This document shows, in pieces, positions 1 through 8,283 of a stretch of 64,000 nucleotides of DNA. The DNA comes from UBA1672 sp964352665 (GTDB lineage: Bacteria > Pseudomonadota > Alphaproteobacteria > Micavibrionales > Micavibrionaceae). The stretch lies in NCBI GenBank assembly GCA_964352665.1, contig CAYGSJ010000001.1:248001-312000 (forward strand). The letters are read 5' to 3'. A program made the position numbers and the translations under genes. Position 1 is the stretch's first letter, and every line of letters begins with the position of its first letter. The notes under the pieces are model-generated. The model saw only the letters and a list, made by a program, of their open reading frames with translations. It was not told the DNA's origin and searched no databases.

Positions 1-222
1 AGGCTGTCCATCATTAGGTATTTCATCAAGTTCCTCAACGAAAACAGCACCCTTGGCACGCAGTGAGTCTACAACATATTTGTTATGGACAATCTCATGC
101 CGCACATAGACAGGAGCACCATATTTCTGAAGTGCCAATTCAACAATTTGAATTGCACGATCAACACCGGCACAAAATCCGCGAGGTGCGGCCAGCACTA
201 TTTTCAAAGGTTTCTTGCTCAT
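1..222 (-). CDS. ispH: 4-hydroxy-3-methylbut-2-enyl diphosphate reductase, N-terminal 74 residues (cut by window edge)
   Basis: Last enzyme of the non-mevalonate (MEP) pathway, reducing HMBPP to IPP and DMAPP with a [4Fe-4S] cluster. The minus-strand reading from the ATG at 222 gives a typical N-terminus with APRGFCAGV, in which C17 is the first cluster ligand. It also has VRHEIVHN, in which H42 corresponds to the substrate-binding His of the family. The frame is open to the window edge, so the gene is truncated only by the window. It fits with dxs, ispA and a second polyprenyl synthase in the same window. Family assignment is by motif and is very secure for such a short piece. Confidence 0.95.
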   Translation of the reverse strand, partial: MSKKPLKIVLAAPRGFCAGVDRAIQIVELALQKYGAPVYVRHEIVHNKYVVDSLRAKGAVFVEELDEIPNDGQP

Positions 223-327
223 GGCCTTTGTATACGCAATTCTTTATAAATAATCCATCCCCTTGCGCATTTTTGATTTGTTGCGTAGTCTATGTGGATA
301 AGATTTTCAAACCAGGATGACCGTCCT

Positions 328-984
328 ATGAAGCACCTTCAAGTTTTGTTCGTTTTTCTATCTTTGATAAGTCTAAGCGCATGCCAGACTTTTCAAAGTC
401 TTAAAGATGATATGCATAACGTCATAAATGGCGATTTTGGTACAGCAAGGCTGGTCAACGGGGAATCTGAAGCTTTGCTACAAAGCCCCTGCCCGCAAGT
501 TGAAATTGTTGATGATTTGAGCTCTTTATCTGATTTTTCTAGCCCTAATGCTACCGTACAGGAAAATCTAATATCACGCGTTGATCTTAAAAGCGCTGAA
601 AGCACCTGCCGTTTAGCCTCGAAAAGTGCCATTATAGACATGAAGCTTATATTCAATGGAAAACTCGGCCCTAAGGGGCGTGAAAAAGTTTCAGATAAAC
701 CCTTCTTTTCATACCCCTATTTCGTTGCCGTTACGTCACCTGGCGGAAAAATTATGGCAAAGGAAATATTCGCAGCCTCTATGACCTATGGGTCACATGA
801 AAGCACCCATTCTTATTTTGAAAAACTACGCGAGGTAATACCGATAAGCAGCAAGGAAAATGCGAAGAACTATAAAATTCTAATCGGATTTCAGGTAACC
901 AAAGATCAACTGGCCTATAATCGGGCAAATATGATCCCGATTGAAGAAAAAAAGCCTGGCAAACCTCAAAACATAGCTCAATAG
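328..984 (+). CDS. Putative lipoprotein, unknown function
   Basis: 218 residues. The start at 328 is chosen over an in-frame upstream start at 292 because it gives a textbook lipoprotein signal: a short Lys/His start, a hydrophobic stretch and the lipobox LSAC with C19 as the lipidated residue. The mature part has no motif I recognise; it contains several Cys residues and a Lys/Pro-rich tail. It is divergent from ispH and lies 12 bp upstream of gmhA, so it may be co-transcribed with gmhA. Envelope localisation is inferred from the signal only. Confidence 0.7.
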   Translation: MKHLQVLFVFLSLISLSACQTFQSLKDDMHNVINGDFGTARLVNGESEALLQSPCPQVEIVDDLSSLSDFSSPNATVQENLISRVDLKSAESTCRLASKSAIIDMKLIFNGKLGPKGREKVSDKPFFSYPYFVAVTSPGGKIMAKEIFAASMTYGSHESTHSYFEKLREVIPISSKENAKNYKILIGFQVTKDQLAYNRANMIPIEEKKPGKPQNIAQ

Positions 985-996
985 CAGGATAAATAG

Positions 997-1587
997 ATGA
1001 CTGGGTTCAATATCGAAGACTATTGGCAAGCCGAAGTAAAAGAACATGCCCGGTGTTTTGAGAATATATCTTCTGCTCTTTTTCAGGAATTTAGCACCAT
1101 TCTCGATACATGCGCTGAATCTATCCTTTCTGGAAATAAAATTTTGTTTTTTGGCAATGGTGGAAGCGCTGCAGATGCGCAACATTTGGCTACAGAACTT
1201 ACTGTACGATATATCAAAGACCGCGCTCCAATCGCAGCCCTAGCCCTCACAACAGACACCTCAACCCTTACGGCTACCGGGAATGACTTAGGGTTTGATC
1301 ATATTTTTTCTAGACAAATAGAAGCATTAGGCCAAAAAGGTGATATTGCAATCGCAATCAGCACCTCAGGAAAAAGCCCCAACATTATAAAAGCGCTTGA
1401 AATGGCAAAGGCAAAAGACCTTGTCACCGTTGGATTCAGTGGCAGAGATGGTGGAAAAATGCCTCCCCTGTGCAGTCACATGCTTATTGTGCCATCTAAT
1501 GTCACTGCGCGGATACAGGAAATGCATATTTTTCTAGGACACCTGCTCTGTGGTGGATTGGAACAAAAACTAGGACTAAACACTTGA
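997..1587 (+). CDS. gmhA: Phosphoheptose isomerase (SIS domain)
   Basis: Converts sedoheptulose 7-phosphate to D-glycero-D-manno-heptose 7-phosphate, the first step of LPS heptose synthesis. The 196 residues form a single SIS domain with NGGSAADAQHLATEL (about 54-68) and ISTSGKSPNIIKAL. H63, E67, Q174 and H182 correspond, with an offset of two, to the four metal/catalytic residues of E. coli GmhA (H61, E65, Q172, H180). This favours GmhA over the related DnaA-binding protein DiaA. A family 9 heptosyltransferase at 25277-26254 supports a heptose-containing LPS. The gene starts 12 bp after the lipoprotein gene; xseB follows after 62 bp. Confidence 0.85.
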   Translation: MTGFNIEDYWQAEVKEHARCFENISSALFQEFSTILDTCAESILSGNKILFFGNGGSAADAQHLATELTVRYIKDRAPIAALALTTDTSTLTATGNDLGFDHIFSRQIEALGQKGDIAIAISTSGKSPNIIKALEMAKAKDLVTVGFSGRDGGKMPPLCSHMLIVPSNVTARIQEMHIFLGHLLCGGLEQKLGLNT

Positions 1588-1649
1588 GAAAAACGCGCTT
1601 CTGGCATACACTTCTGTCCGCTTACAAAAAAAATAACAGAGTTTAAGAT

Positions 1650-1895
1650 ATGACAAAGGCAAAAGCCGTCGATGCGCTAAGTTTCGAAGATGCTCTAGCA
1701 GAGCTTGAAACCATTGTACGCGGCCTGGAAACAGGAGAATCTGCACTTGAAGATTCCATTTCAGCATATGAACGAGGCATTAAATTAAAATCGCATTGCG
1801 AAACTAAGCTACGTGATGCACAAGCAAAGATTGAGAAAATATCTGTTGGAAAAGATGGATCTCTTAAAAAACAACCCTTAGACCCAGAAGAATAA
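1650..1895 (+). CDS. xseB: Exodeoxyribonuclease VII small subunit
   Basis: 81 residues. Accessory subunit of the XseA/XseB single-strand exonuclease that trims DNA ends. The helical core SFEDALAELETIVRGLE followed by a second helix is typical of the XseB family, and the length is normal. It ends 4 bp before ispA, reproducing the widespread xseB-ispA pairing. The large subunit xseA is not in the window. Confidence 0.9.
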   Translation: MTKAKAVDALSFEDALAELETIVRGLETGESALEDSISAYERGIKLKSHCETKLRDAQAKIEKISVGKDGSLKKQPLDPEE

Positions 1896-1899
1896 CATT

Positions 1900-2811
1900 A
1901 TGGCACCATCCCCAAGAGATGCAGATCCAAAACTTGCAAAAGAAATGGACGCGGTTTTAGAATCAGTTAACAAAACGATTGGACGCCTCCTTCCCCAGAC
2001 TGACCTTGCTGAAAATCACCTTTTCGAAGCGATGAGGCATGGAACATTAAGTGGCGGAAAAAGATTGCGCCCTTTTCTGGTTATGCATTCTTCTTCTTTG
2101 TTTAATGTAGATCCGGCCCGTGCGCGGCGTGTTGCTGCCGCTTTAGAATTTATTCACTGCTATTCCCTTATTCATGATGATTTACCATCAATGGATAACG
2201 CAGGACTAAGAAGAGGTAAACCAACTGTCCACATCCAGTTTGATGAGGCCACAGCCATTCTTGCAGGAGACGCACTGCTGACTTTTGCGTTTGAAATTTT
2301 AACGGATAATGAAACCCATGAAGATCCGAGGGTTCGCTGTGAGCTTGTAAGCACCTTAGCCAAAGCGGCTGGACCACATGGCATGGTTGGCGGGCAAATG
2401 CTGGATTTACTCGGAGAAAACACAGAATTTGATCTGGGAACAATCTCTCGTCTACAACGCATGAAAACAGGACGCCTTATGGCTTTTGCCTGTGATGCCG
2501 GAGCAATATTGGGTAAAGGTAGTGCACCGCACAGAAAAGCGCTTTGCAATTACGCCTATGATCTCGGCCTTGCCTTTCAGGTAACTGATGACATTCTGGA
2601 TGTTGAAGCAGATCCTCAGGATACCGGAAAAGATACAAGAAAAGATCAGGACGCCGGAAAAGCAACATTTGTTTCTGCCATGGGTAAAGAGCAAGCACGA
2701 GAGCGTGCGGAAATGCTAATCCAGCAGGCGATATCTCATCTTAAAATTTTCGAAGGCCGGGCAGAAATGCTTAAGGCCCTTGCGCTCTATGTGTTGGAAA
2801 GGCGGGCATGA
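1900..2811 (+). CDS. ispA: Farnesyl/geranyl diphosphate synthase (short-chain polyprenyl synthase)
   Basis: 303 residues. Condenses IPP with DMAPP/GPP to make farnesyl diphosphate. It shows GGKRLRP (52-58), the first Asp-rich motif DDLPSMD (93-99) and the second DDILD (230-234), all intact. The first Asp-rich motif has two extra residues between the Asp pairs, as in bacterial FPP synthases. It forms a tight unit with xseB upstream and overlaps the next small gene by 4 nt (ATGA). A longer-chain paralogue lies at 30937-31956. Confidence 0.92.
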   Translation: MAPSPRDADPKLAKEMDAVLESVNKTIGRLLPQTDLAENHLFEAMRHGTLSGGKRLRPFLVMHSSSLFNVDPARARRVAAALEFIHCYSLIHDDLPSMDNAGLRRGKPTVHIQFDEATAILAGDALLTFAFEILTDNETHEDPRVRCELVSTLAKAAGPHGMVGGQMLDLLGENTEFDLGTISRLQRMKTGRLMAFACDAGAILGKGSAPHRKALCNYAYDLGLAFQVTDDILDVEADPQDTGKDTRKDQDAGKATFVSAMGKEQARERAEMLIQQAISHLKIFEGRAEMLKALALYVLERRA

Positions 2812-3107
2812 AAGCATCACTAATTCTGAATGAAAGTAACGAAATCGCTTTCATGTACGGTGAAAGACTTGGGTTTGAGCCTGAATGGGCCTCTATAGAC
2901 GTACAGCATCATGAACTTTATATCGGGGCTGGCGATGATTACGAAGATTACGGCAAACATCTAAAGCTAGATAAAATTGAGCAAGAAATTTACGATAAGA
3001 TACTGAAAGATAAAAAAATTCTTTTGGTCCGAGTCAAAAATAACGATATTCGACAGCCCCAGCAGGCTAAATGGGTTCCCCTGATGATAACCCAACAATT
3101 ATCATAA
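2808..3107 (+). CDS. Conserved-looking small acidic protein, unknown
   Basis: 99 residues. The ATG overlaps the ispA stop as ATGA, which implies translational coupling with the isoprenoid gene. The protein is rich in acidic and aromatic residues with a DDYEDYGKH segment in the middle. There is no signal peptide or membrane helix, so it is probably cytosolic. I recognise no domain. Coupling and a clean reading frame are the main evidence that it is real. Confidence 0.65.
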   Translation: MKASLILNESNEIAFMYGERLGFEPEWASIDVQHHELYIGAGDDYEDYGKHLKLDKIEQEIYDKILKDKKILLVRVKNNDIRQPQQAKWVPLMITQQLS

Positions 3108-3127
3108 ACACCCCTGATCACAAAAGT

Positions 3128-3156
3128 TTGCGCAATTCGAACGAAAATTATATAAT
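3128..3156 (+). promoter_or_regulatory. Predicted sigma-70-type promoter for the 3186 gene
   Basis: TTGCGC at 3128-3133, a 17-bp spacer and a perfect TATAAT at 3151-3156. The -10 box lies 29 bp upstream of the ATG at 3186, leaving room for the RBS-like GAGGG. This is one of the best promoter matches in the window. Confidence 0.55.
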
Positions 3157-3185
3157 AATAGCATCAAGATGAAGAGGGTTAGAAA

Positions 3186-3500
3186 ATGAACGAAGGCAGC
3201 GCACCTCCACAAGAAGGACCAGCTCCTGGAGCACTGGATGAAAGAGATATTCTACCTCTTAAGCTAGACGAAAGAGATGCGAGTAACCCTATGGGGACAG
3301 TTCTTAATTTTTTGGGCATTGCTCTCGTAACAGGCCTAACGATAGGAACACTAAACGTTGTGGGAAGCCTGGAAGGTGGATTAGATATACCTTCCGGTGC
3401 AGAAGCACCAACGGCTGGACTTAAACAAGGTCTGGACTTTGAAATCCCTGAAGCAATGAGTGTACCCTCATCTCCAACACCGCCGAGTTTCACAGCTTAA
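3186..3500 (+). CDS. Small membrane-anchored Pro/Ala-rich protein, unknown
   Basis: 104 residues. The N-terminal segment is Pro/Gly-rich and contains the pentapeptide LDERD twice (residues 17-21 and 27-31). One hydrophobic helix follows at about 36-62, then a Pro/Ser-rich tail. The gene has its own strong promoter and ends just before a perfect 12-bp hairpin, so it looks like an independent single-gene unit between ispA and dxs. I do not recognise the family. Confidence 0.55.
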   Translation: MNEGSAPPQEGPAPGALDERDILPLKLDERDASNPMGTVLNFLGIALVTGLTIGTLNVVGSLEGGLDIPSGAEAPTAGLKQGLDFEIPEAMSVPSSPTPPSFTA

Positions 3501-3527
3501 ATATCCGGAAATTCCTTGGATGTAGCA

Positions 3528-3554
3528 AATCGGGCAAAAATGTTTTGCCCGATT
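3528..3554 (+). terminator. Strong hairpin, terminator or dxs leader attenuator
   Basis: A perfect 12-bp stem (AATCGGGCAAAA / TTTTGCCCGATT) with a 3-nt loop, followed by GTTATGTTT. It lies 27 bp after the stop of the 3186 gene and 28 bp before the dxs ATG. It may terminate the small gene, or sit in the leader of dxs if transcription continues. Confidence 0.7.
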
Positions 3555-3582
3555 GTTATGTTTAGGCTAAAACAACTGCACC

Positions 3583-5541
3583 ATGAAACAAGCACAGCAA
3601 ACAGAAATAGAAACAATAAGTCATAATTTGGCAGAGTCTTTACTGGATTCTGTTAACTTTCCTGAGGACATCAAGCATTTCTCCGATAAGGAGCTATCTC
3701 GTCTGGCCGAGGATATACGCCGCTATATGGTTACTTGTGTTTCAAAAACAGGTGGACATTTAGGTGCCGGACTGGGGGTTGTTGAACTTACTGTTGCCCT
3801 TCATGCGATCTTTGATGCACCTGAAGACAAAATCATCTGGGATGTCGGACATCAGGCTTATCCACATAAAATCCTGACCGGCCGAAAAGATAAAATGCAT
3901 ACATTGCGTCAAGGCGGCGGTTTATCCGGCTTTACCAAACGCAGTGAAAGCAAATACGACCCATTCGGAGCCGCCCACAGCTCAACCTCGATCTCTGCTG
4001 CACTAGGCATGGCTGTTGCGCGCGACTTGTCCTGCATTCTTGGAGAAGAGAAGAATAACCACGTTATTGCTGTTATAGGTGATGGGGCCATGTCTGCGGG
4101 TATGGCTTATGAGGCGATGAATAATGCCGGCAGCCAGACAATAAACGGCAAGAAAAGCCAATTAATTGTTATTTTAAATGATAACGAAATGTCGATTGCT
4201 CCTCCTGTAGGTGCAATGAGCCGACATCTCACAAGAATTGTTTCCTCAAAGCCCTATATAACCGCACGTGAGCTCGGAAAAAAGATCACAGATATTCTGC
4301 CCTCTCCTATTCGCCATGCCGCAAAGCGTGCCGAAGAAGGAGCAAGAATGGCTTTGGGTAGCGGCACAATGTTCGAAGAAATGGGCTTTTACTACATTGG
4401 GCCTGTTGATGGCCACAATCTTGACCATCTTCTTCCTATTCTTCGTAATGCAAGAGATAGTGACCATGAAGGCCCAATACTGGTTCACGCCATTACACAA
4501 AAAGGTAAAGGCTACCTGCCTGCCGAAAATGCATCGGATAAAATGCACGGCGTGAAGAAGTTTGATTTGGTAACAGGGGCACAGCATAAAACCAAAACTG
4601 CAACAGCGCCTAGCTACACGAATATTTATGCAGATGCTCTGATTTCCCAAGCGGATAAAGACAGTAAAATTGTTGCTATTACCGCTGCTATGCCTTCGGG
4701 CACAGGTATTGATAAATTTTCTCACGCGCATCCAGAACGCAGCTTTGATGTTGGTATTGCAGAACAGCACGCCGTCACATTTGCTGCAGGCCTAGCAACA
4801 GAGGGTTACAAGCCCTTTGTTACGATTTACTCTACCTTCTTGCAACGAGCCTATGATCAGATTGTCCATGATGTTGCCCTCCAAAACCTTCCTGTACGCT
4901 TCGCCATGGATAGGGCTGGCCTTGTTGGTGCTGATGGACAAACTCATGCGGGTGCATTTGATATTGCATATCTTGGATGTCTACCGAATTTCGTTATTAT
5001 GGCTCCCTCAGATGAGGCAGAACTTGTCCACATGGTTGCCACTGCCGCAGCCTATAATGATGGGCCAATCGCTTTGCGCTACCCTCGTGGAGAAGGCACT
5101 GGTGTCGAACTTCCCACAACACCGGATATTCTTACAATCGGTAAGGGGCGGATAATTCAAAAGGGTAAAAAACTTGCTTTGCTTTGCTTCGGTGCACGTT
5201 TGGAAGAATGTCTGGCTGCAGCCACAGTGTTAAAAGAAAAACTGAACATAGAGATAACAATTGCTGATGCTCGTTTTGCAAAACCTCTTGATGAAGATAT
5301 GGTCACAAAACTTGCGCAAGGCCATGAAGCAATTATTACAATAGAAGAAGGATCACGAGGTGGATTCGGCTCTATAGTTCTTGAATTTTTATCTTCTGAG
5401 GGGTTGTTGGATAAGGGCCTGAAGGTTCGCACGATGACTCTTCCTGATATTTTCCAGGATCAAGATACGCCCTCATCCCAATATGATAAGGCAGGCCTGA
5501 CAGCACAGCATATTGCTACGCTGGCTTCGTCATTGATTTGA
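3583..5541 (+). CDS. dxs: 1-deoxy-D-xylulose-5-phosphate synthase
   Basis: 652 residues, normal length. The thiamine-dependent enzyme condenses pyruvate and glyceraldehyde 3-phosphate, the entry step of the MEP pathway. Visible motifs are GHQAYPHKIL (about 88), the TPP/Mg motif from GDGAMSAG (about 166) to NDNEMSIAPP (about 198), IAEQHAVTFAAG with the catalytic Glu (about 393), and DRAGLVGADGQTHAG. The start at 3583 lies 28 bp after a strong hairpin; the only SD-like bases are a weak AGG about 15 nt upstream. Two small genes separate it from xseB-ispA. Confidence 0.95.
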   Translation: MKQAQQTEIETISHNLAESLLDSVNFPEDIKHFSDKELSRLAEDIRRYMVTCVSKTGGHLGAGLGVVELTVALHAIFDAPEDKIIWDVGHQAYPHKILTGRKDKMHTLRQGGGLSGFTKRSESKYDPFGAAHSSTSISAALGMAVARDLSCILGEEKNNHVIAVIGDGAMSAGMAYEAMNNAGSQTINGKKSQLIVILNDNEMSIAPPVGAMSRHLTRIVSSKPYITARELGKKITDILPSPIRHAAKRAEEGARMALGSGTMFEEMGFYYIGPVDGHNLDHLLPILRNARDSDHEGPILVHAITQKGKGYLPAENASDKMHGVKKFDLVTGAQHKTKTATAPSYTNIYADALISQADKDSKIVAITAAMPSGTGIDKFSHAHPERSFDVGIAEQHAVTFAAGLATEGYKPFVTIYSTFLQRAYDQIVHDVALQNLPVRFAMDRAGLVGADGQTHAGAFDIAYLGCLPNFVIMAPSDEAELVHMVATAAAYNDGPIALRYPRGEGTGVELPTTPDILTIGKGRIIQKGKKLALLCFGARLEECLAAATVLKEKLNIEITIADARFAKPLDEDMVTKLAQGHEAIITIEEGSRGGFGSIVLEFLSSEGLLDKGLKVRTMTLPDIFQDQDTPSSQYDKAGLTAQHIATLASSLI

Positions 5542-5589
5542 GTTCAATACTATTGATAAGCCCGTTATTTCACTCTAGAGTCTAGCCAT

Positions 5590-6327
5590 ATGGGAATTCA
5601 GAAACCAACAATCGTGATATTTGATATGGACGGAACAGCTGTAAGGCATATAAATCCGCGTCTTTTGCACGTGCTCGAATTTCTGGATAATCTATCATAC
5701 AAAACAGCCAAAATTTTCTCCTGGGTCTTTAAACGTGGTGGTAAAGGACGAATAGTTCCTGAATGGCATGACCCAGAATGGAGTAACCCACAAAAAAAGA
5801 AGCCTAGACTTTTGGTACATCGCGCTATCCACAAAGTTCGCCGTAAGCCTGTTGAACAAATAGTGCAGCCCTGCCCCGGTCTTTATGATGTACTTGAGTT
5901 ATTGAAAGAAAATAATATCCCTCTCGCCTTGGTAAGTAATGGCCTTGGCAAAGGATATGGCCATGACATTCTTGAAAAATTCGAGCTGGATAATTTTTTT
6001 AAAACAACAGTCTTCAGAGAAGATATTACTCATTCAAAACCTAACCCGGAGCCGATATTACTTGCCCTGAAACAAATGGGTATTGAACCTAGTGAAAATG
6101 ATGTCGTTTGGTATTTAGGGGATCGACACAAAGATGTTGTTGCTGCTCTTGCCGCCTCCCAGTTCATTAAAGGAAAAATTGTGCCTATTGCTGTTGCTTT
6201 TAACGCGGCTATGGCTGTATTAGAAAAAAATCTTGGGCCAGATCATATCATCACATCTTACCACGATATGTATGACCAGCTCCGTCCTATGTTTAACCCC
6301 ATGGAAAAAAACCGGGTTACAGCCTGA
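5590..6327 (+). CDS. HAD-family hydrolase (phosphoglycolate phosphatase-like)
   Basis: 245 residues. HAD motifs are in order: FDMDGT (motif I nucleophile Asp and acid Asp), VSNG (motif II), the Lys region around SKPNPEPILLAL (motif III) and YLGDRHKDV (motif IV). Between motif I and the core there is an unusually long, basic and Trp-containing cap segment (about residues 20-80) that differs from standard Gph. The substrate is unknown. It follows dxs after 48 bp on the same strand and is convergent with sppA. Confidence 0.8.
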   Translation: MGIQKPTIVIFDMDGTAVRHINPRLLHVLEFLDNLSYKTAKIFSWVFKRGGKGRIVPEWHDPEWSNPQKKKPRLLVHRAIHKVRRKPVEQIVQPCPGLYDVLELLKENNIPLALVSNGLGKGYGHDILEKFELDNFFKTTVFREDITHSKPNPEPILLALKQMGIEPSENDVVWYLGDRHKDVVAALAASQFIKGKIVPIAVAFNAAMAVLEKNLGPDHIITSYHDMYDQLRPMFNPMEKNRVTA

Positions 6328-6336
6328 TTTTGATAG

Positions 6337-8271
6337 TTATTGCACAATGATAGGATCATAAACGGAATTTTTTGCATCTAAAGCAAAAAAGGTTTTGCTC
6401 AAAAAAGGCTGTATTTTTTGAAAAATACTGCTTTGCACCCCTAGCACCTGACCTGCGATTACCTGACCTTCAAGAAGCTGTATAAAACGTTCTATCGTAG
6501 ATAAAGGTTTCGGCAGAATAACAATATTCACATCATACCTGCTGGCTGCACCAGCCTGTACTGCTGCGTAATCTAGAGCCGTATTAAGCCCGCCGAACTG
6601 ATCGGCTATACCAACCTCAATGGCTGATTTACCAGACCAAACACGTCCACGCGCAATCTTATCAACCTCTTCCACAGACATATCACGACCATGTGCAACA
6701 CGTGCAATAAAGTTATCATAGATGTTATCTAGCATAGTATTGATCCGGCTTGCTTCACTCTCAGAAAAAGGAGTGTTCATTGACCACATTCCTGAATTCT
6801 TGCCCCAACCAATTCGCTCCCAATTCACACCTAGATTTCCCCAAAGCTGTTTTGCTGAAACTTTTCCTCCCAGCACACCAATAGATCCGGTAATCGTGGC
6901 TGGCATCACAAATATCTGATCCGCATAAGCTGAAATCCAATATCCACCCGATGCAGCTGTTGGCCCCATAGAAACCGTAACGGTCTTGCCTTGCTCCTGA
7001 ACGATCTGAATGGCCCTTAAAATTGTTTCCGACGCAACAGGAGAACCTCCCGGGCTATCTACGCGCAAAACCACAGCATCAATTTTATCATCATAGGCCG
7101 CACCAAGAAGCGCTTCCTCTATTTCATCGGCTGCCGCAATACCATCATCAAATCCTGCAGGAGAACTGGCGCTTTCTCCATCGGTATCCATAATAGCCCC
7201 TACAGCATAAATCAATGCGACGCTCGGTCGGGAATTAGAGTCAATAATAGCCCCCCCCGCAAACATATTTGTATTATTGGATTTTTTATGCCGAAGCATG
7301 TCACCTGCATAAACGCCAAAATCGGTATAGGATAAACCATCTCCCTGTGGATCACCGGTCACAAGCGTATTTATGCTCGCTTCCAGAGCATCCTGATAAT
7401 CAATACGATCTATGAGTCCCGCATCCCTTGCTTCTTCCGCAAGAAATAGGCCCTTATCTATTAGTTTTACAAATGAGCCTTCGGGTATAATCATATCTTC
7501 GGAAATATCATGCACAAGAATATCGCTAAGATCCTTGATAAGAGCTTCCATAGCCTCTTTATTTTTTGGTGAAATCTCAGAATTTGTAAAACTCTCGTAA
7601 GCGCTTTTATACTCTTTACGTGTAAAAAACTGGGGCTCCACACCTACTTTATCAAGGACATCACGCACAAAAGGTAGTTCGGCACTAATTCCTGTAATTG
7701 CTAGTGTTCCCATAGGCTGCATCCAAATTTCATCAAATGCAGAGGCGATATAATATCCTGATAAACCAAAGCTAAAAGACGGCGAATATATATGCGCAAA
7801 TTTACCACTTTCACGAAAATCTTTAATCGCTTCACGCATTTCCTGTATATGGGCAAGAGAATACCCACCTGCGTTCATACGTGCGTACAGGCCCTGCACA
7901 CGATCATCCTTTTTTGCTTTATCAATTGTATCAAGAAAAACTTTTAACGTGCTTCCTGGACTTGAAAACGGATCGGCAAAACTAACATCCTTGGGTAATT
8001 CGCCTAAATCACCGTTTAACTCCAGATATAAAACCATTTTATCAGGCAGTTTTTTAGCTGGCGCCGTTACATCACCAACAAGAGAAGAAAACATCCAAAA
8101 ACTCATCAACAATAAAACCAGAACGGTTGCACCAAGGGCGGTACAGGTCCGCTTAATCGCGACCCAAAGAATAGGAAAAAAGCGCCACTTTGAACTATGA
8201 TTATGAATTGCGCGTGGTGCAGGTGAACTGTACAAACTTCTTCTTTTTGACCACGGATTTTTTTTCATCAT
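6337..8271 (-). CDS. sppA: Signal peptide peptidase SppA, long (tandem S49) form
   Basis: 644 residues, matching the 67-kDa type with two S49 domains. A basic N-terminus is followed by one membrane anchor (about 35-62). The N-terminal S49 domain carries the presumed catalytic Lys in a RKEYKSAYE context (about 222). The C-terminal domain carries the nucleophile Ser in TAASGGYW (about 441). It degrades signal peptides left in the inner membrane. Its start lies 12 bp after the aroC stop, so the two form a minus-strand operon. Confidence 0.92.
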   Translation of the reverse strand: MMKKNPWSKRRSLYSSPAPRAIHNHSSKWRFFPILWVAIKRTCTALGATVLVLLLMSFWMFSSLVGDVTAPAKKLPDKMVLYLELNGDLGELPKDVSFADPFSSPGSTLKVFLDTIDKAKKDDRVQGLYARMNAGGYSLAHIQEMREAIKDFRESGKFAHIYSPSFSFGLSGYYIASAFDEIWMQPMGTLAITGISAELPFVRDVLDKVGVEPQFFTRKEYKSAYESFTNSEISPKNKEAMEALIKDLSDILVHDISEDMIIPEGSFVKLIDKGLFLAEEARDAGLIDRIDYQDALEASINTLVTGDPQGDGLSYTDFGVYAGDMLRHKKSNNTNMFAGGAIIDSNSRPSVALIYAVGAIMDTDGESASSPAGFDDGIAAADEIEEALLGAAYDDKIDAVVLRVDSPGGSPVASETILRAIQIVQEQGKTVTVSMGPTAASGGYWISAYADQIFVMPATITGSIGVLGGKVSAKQLWGNLGVNWERIGWGKNSGMWSMNTPFSESEASRINTMLDNIYDNFIARVAHGRDMSVEEVDKIARGRVWSGKSAIEVGIADQFGGLNTALDYAAVQAGAASRYDVNIVILPKPLSTIERFIQLLEGQVIAGQVLGVQSSIFQKIQPFLSKTFFALDAKNSVYDPIIVQ

Positions 8272-8283
8272 TTTACTTCCAGA

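Noticed and set aside
63..320. Plus-strand ORF of 85 aa across ispH and the following gap
   Set aside because: Antisense to ispH over most of its length and lacking protein-like composition.
4246..4770. Long minus-strand ORF inside dxs (174 aa)
   Set aside because: Lies entirely antisense to a well-conserved dxs, has a Cys/His/Arg-rich composition typical of a shadow frame and no RBS.
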